From Faecalibacterium sp. UBA1762 (GTDB taxonomy: Bacteria > Bacillota > Clostridia > Oscillospirales > Ruminococcaceae): a stretch of DNA of 22,871 nt. The stretch lies in contig DCHC01000042.1 of assembly GCA_002314755.1 (NCBI GenBank), positions 1 to 22,871 on the forward strand, read 5' to 3'. The number at the start of each line of letters is the position of its first letter. Positions within the stretch are counted from its first letter, which is position 1. The position numbers were made by a program, and so were the translations under genes. Below, one piece after another: positions 22,442 to 22,871 of the stretch. Below the pieces are notes generated by a model, which worked only from the letters and a program-made list of their open reading frames with translations, was not told where the DNA came from and did no database searches.

Positions 22442-22871
22442 ATGTCAACGAGCAGGCACATAGATATTATATGCATTGCTGCCATTGTCATAGCGCTTGT
22501 TTCAGCTACAGTTTATTCATGCATCGCCGGCCTTGGACTGATTAATTCCGACAATACGGTTGGATACGAAAACCGCATTTTCAATACAGACAAGGTTCAT
22601 ACAATTGATATTGTTATGGATGATTGGGACAGCTTTATTGAAAACTGCGAAAGCGAGGAGTATTCGGCATGTACGGTTGTTATCGACGGTGAGAAGTTCG
22701 GAAATATAGGAATCAGGGCAAAGGGTAACACATCTCTTAGCAGTGTTAAGAGCATGGGAAGTGAACGATACAGTCTCAAGCTTGAGTTTGACCAGTATGA
22801 GGACGGAAAAAGCTATTACGGACTTGATAAACTGTGTCTGAACAATTTGATTCAGGATAATACCATGATGA
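22442..22871 (+). CDS. CotH-family (spore-coat-kinase-like) protein, N-terminal part (cut by window end)
   Basis: The reading frame begins at 22442 after a G-rich ribosome binding site and runs to the window edge (143 codons seen). It has a signal-anchor of about 22 hydrophobic residues (IICIAAIVIALVSATVYS onward) followed by an extracytoplasmic domain. IDIVMDDWDSFIENC, GIRAKGNTSLSSVKS, RYSLKLEFDQY and YYGLDKLCLNNLIQDN match the start of CotH proteins, which are atypical protein kinases in spore coats. The kinase core and C-terminus are outside the window. It is coupled to DUF4956 by 13 bp. An export or wall-attached role fits the anchor. Confidence 0.85.
   Translation, partial: MSTSRHIDIICIAAIVIALVSATVYSCIAGLGLINSDNTVGYENRIFNTDKVHTIDIVMDDWDSFIENCESEEYSACTVVIDGEKFGNIGIRAKGNTSLSSVKSMGSERYSLKLEFDQYEDGKSYYGLDKLCLNNLIQDNTMM

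Noticed and set aside
1..22871. CRISPR arrays, tRNA, rRNA and insertion sequences
   Set aside because: No regular repeat-spacer pattern, tRNA-like cloverleaf, rRNA signature or transposase was recognised on reading the window.

Overview
The window looks like DNA from a Gram-positive anaerobe of the Clostridia, probably the Oscillospiraceae/Ruminococcaceae range. The signs are strong purine-rich ribosome binding sites, TTG starts behind good Shine-Dalgarno sequences, roughly balanced base composition by eye, and a VTC/DUF4956/CotH gene set typical of that group. No rRNA, tRNA, CRISPR array, integrase or insertion sequence was seen.

Layout. (1) 1-1268, minus strand: the N-terminal part of a TetR-type regulator cut by the window edge, with a 16-bp palindromic operator candidate, a terminator and a promoter upstream, then a LUD-domain protein. 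(2) 1334-7678, plus strand: a cysteine-rich protein with a U32-like motif on its own promoter. A second promoter then drives a glycoside-catabolism set: GH2 glycosidase, five-bladed beta-propeller glycosidase-like protein and MFS transporter, closed by an intrinsic terminator. (3) 7826-13019: a complete plasmid-type replication and partition module. A RepA_N-like initiator with duplicated winged-helix domains lies on the minus strand. Divergent from it is a small HTH gene followed by parA and parB, joined by 11-nt overlaps. Between them lies what reads as a copy-number control circuit: a 144-nt plus-strand RNA with its own promoter and terminator, lying exactly antisense to the 5' end of the rep transcript, whose own promoter faces it. 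Palindromes of the form CAGGTTAG-TTTY-CTAACCTG occur once after rep and three times after parB, and are candidate centromere sites. (4) 13253-20894, plus strand: an exopolysaccharide cluster on one promoter with a Wzy-like polymerase, three glycosyltransferases, an AlgD-like nucleotide-sugar dehydrogenase and a PglK/MsbA-like ABC flippase, ended by a terminator. (5) 20935-22871, plus strand: VTC-domain protein, DUF4956 membrane protein and the start of a CotH-family protein. Codon use changes between the first and second of these.

The simplest reading is that the window is part of a large plasmid or chromid, or an integrated copy of one. Its replication and partition module sits between sugar-utilisation and cell-surface polysaccharide genes. 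The strongest new observation is the rep antisense RNA and attenuator circuit at 9519-9897, followed by the palindromes that bracket the rep-par block. All functional statements come from reading sequence motifs; no database search was possible.
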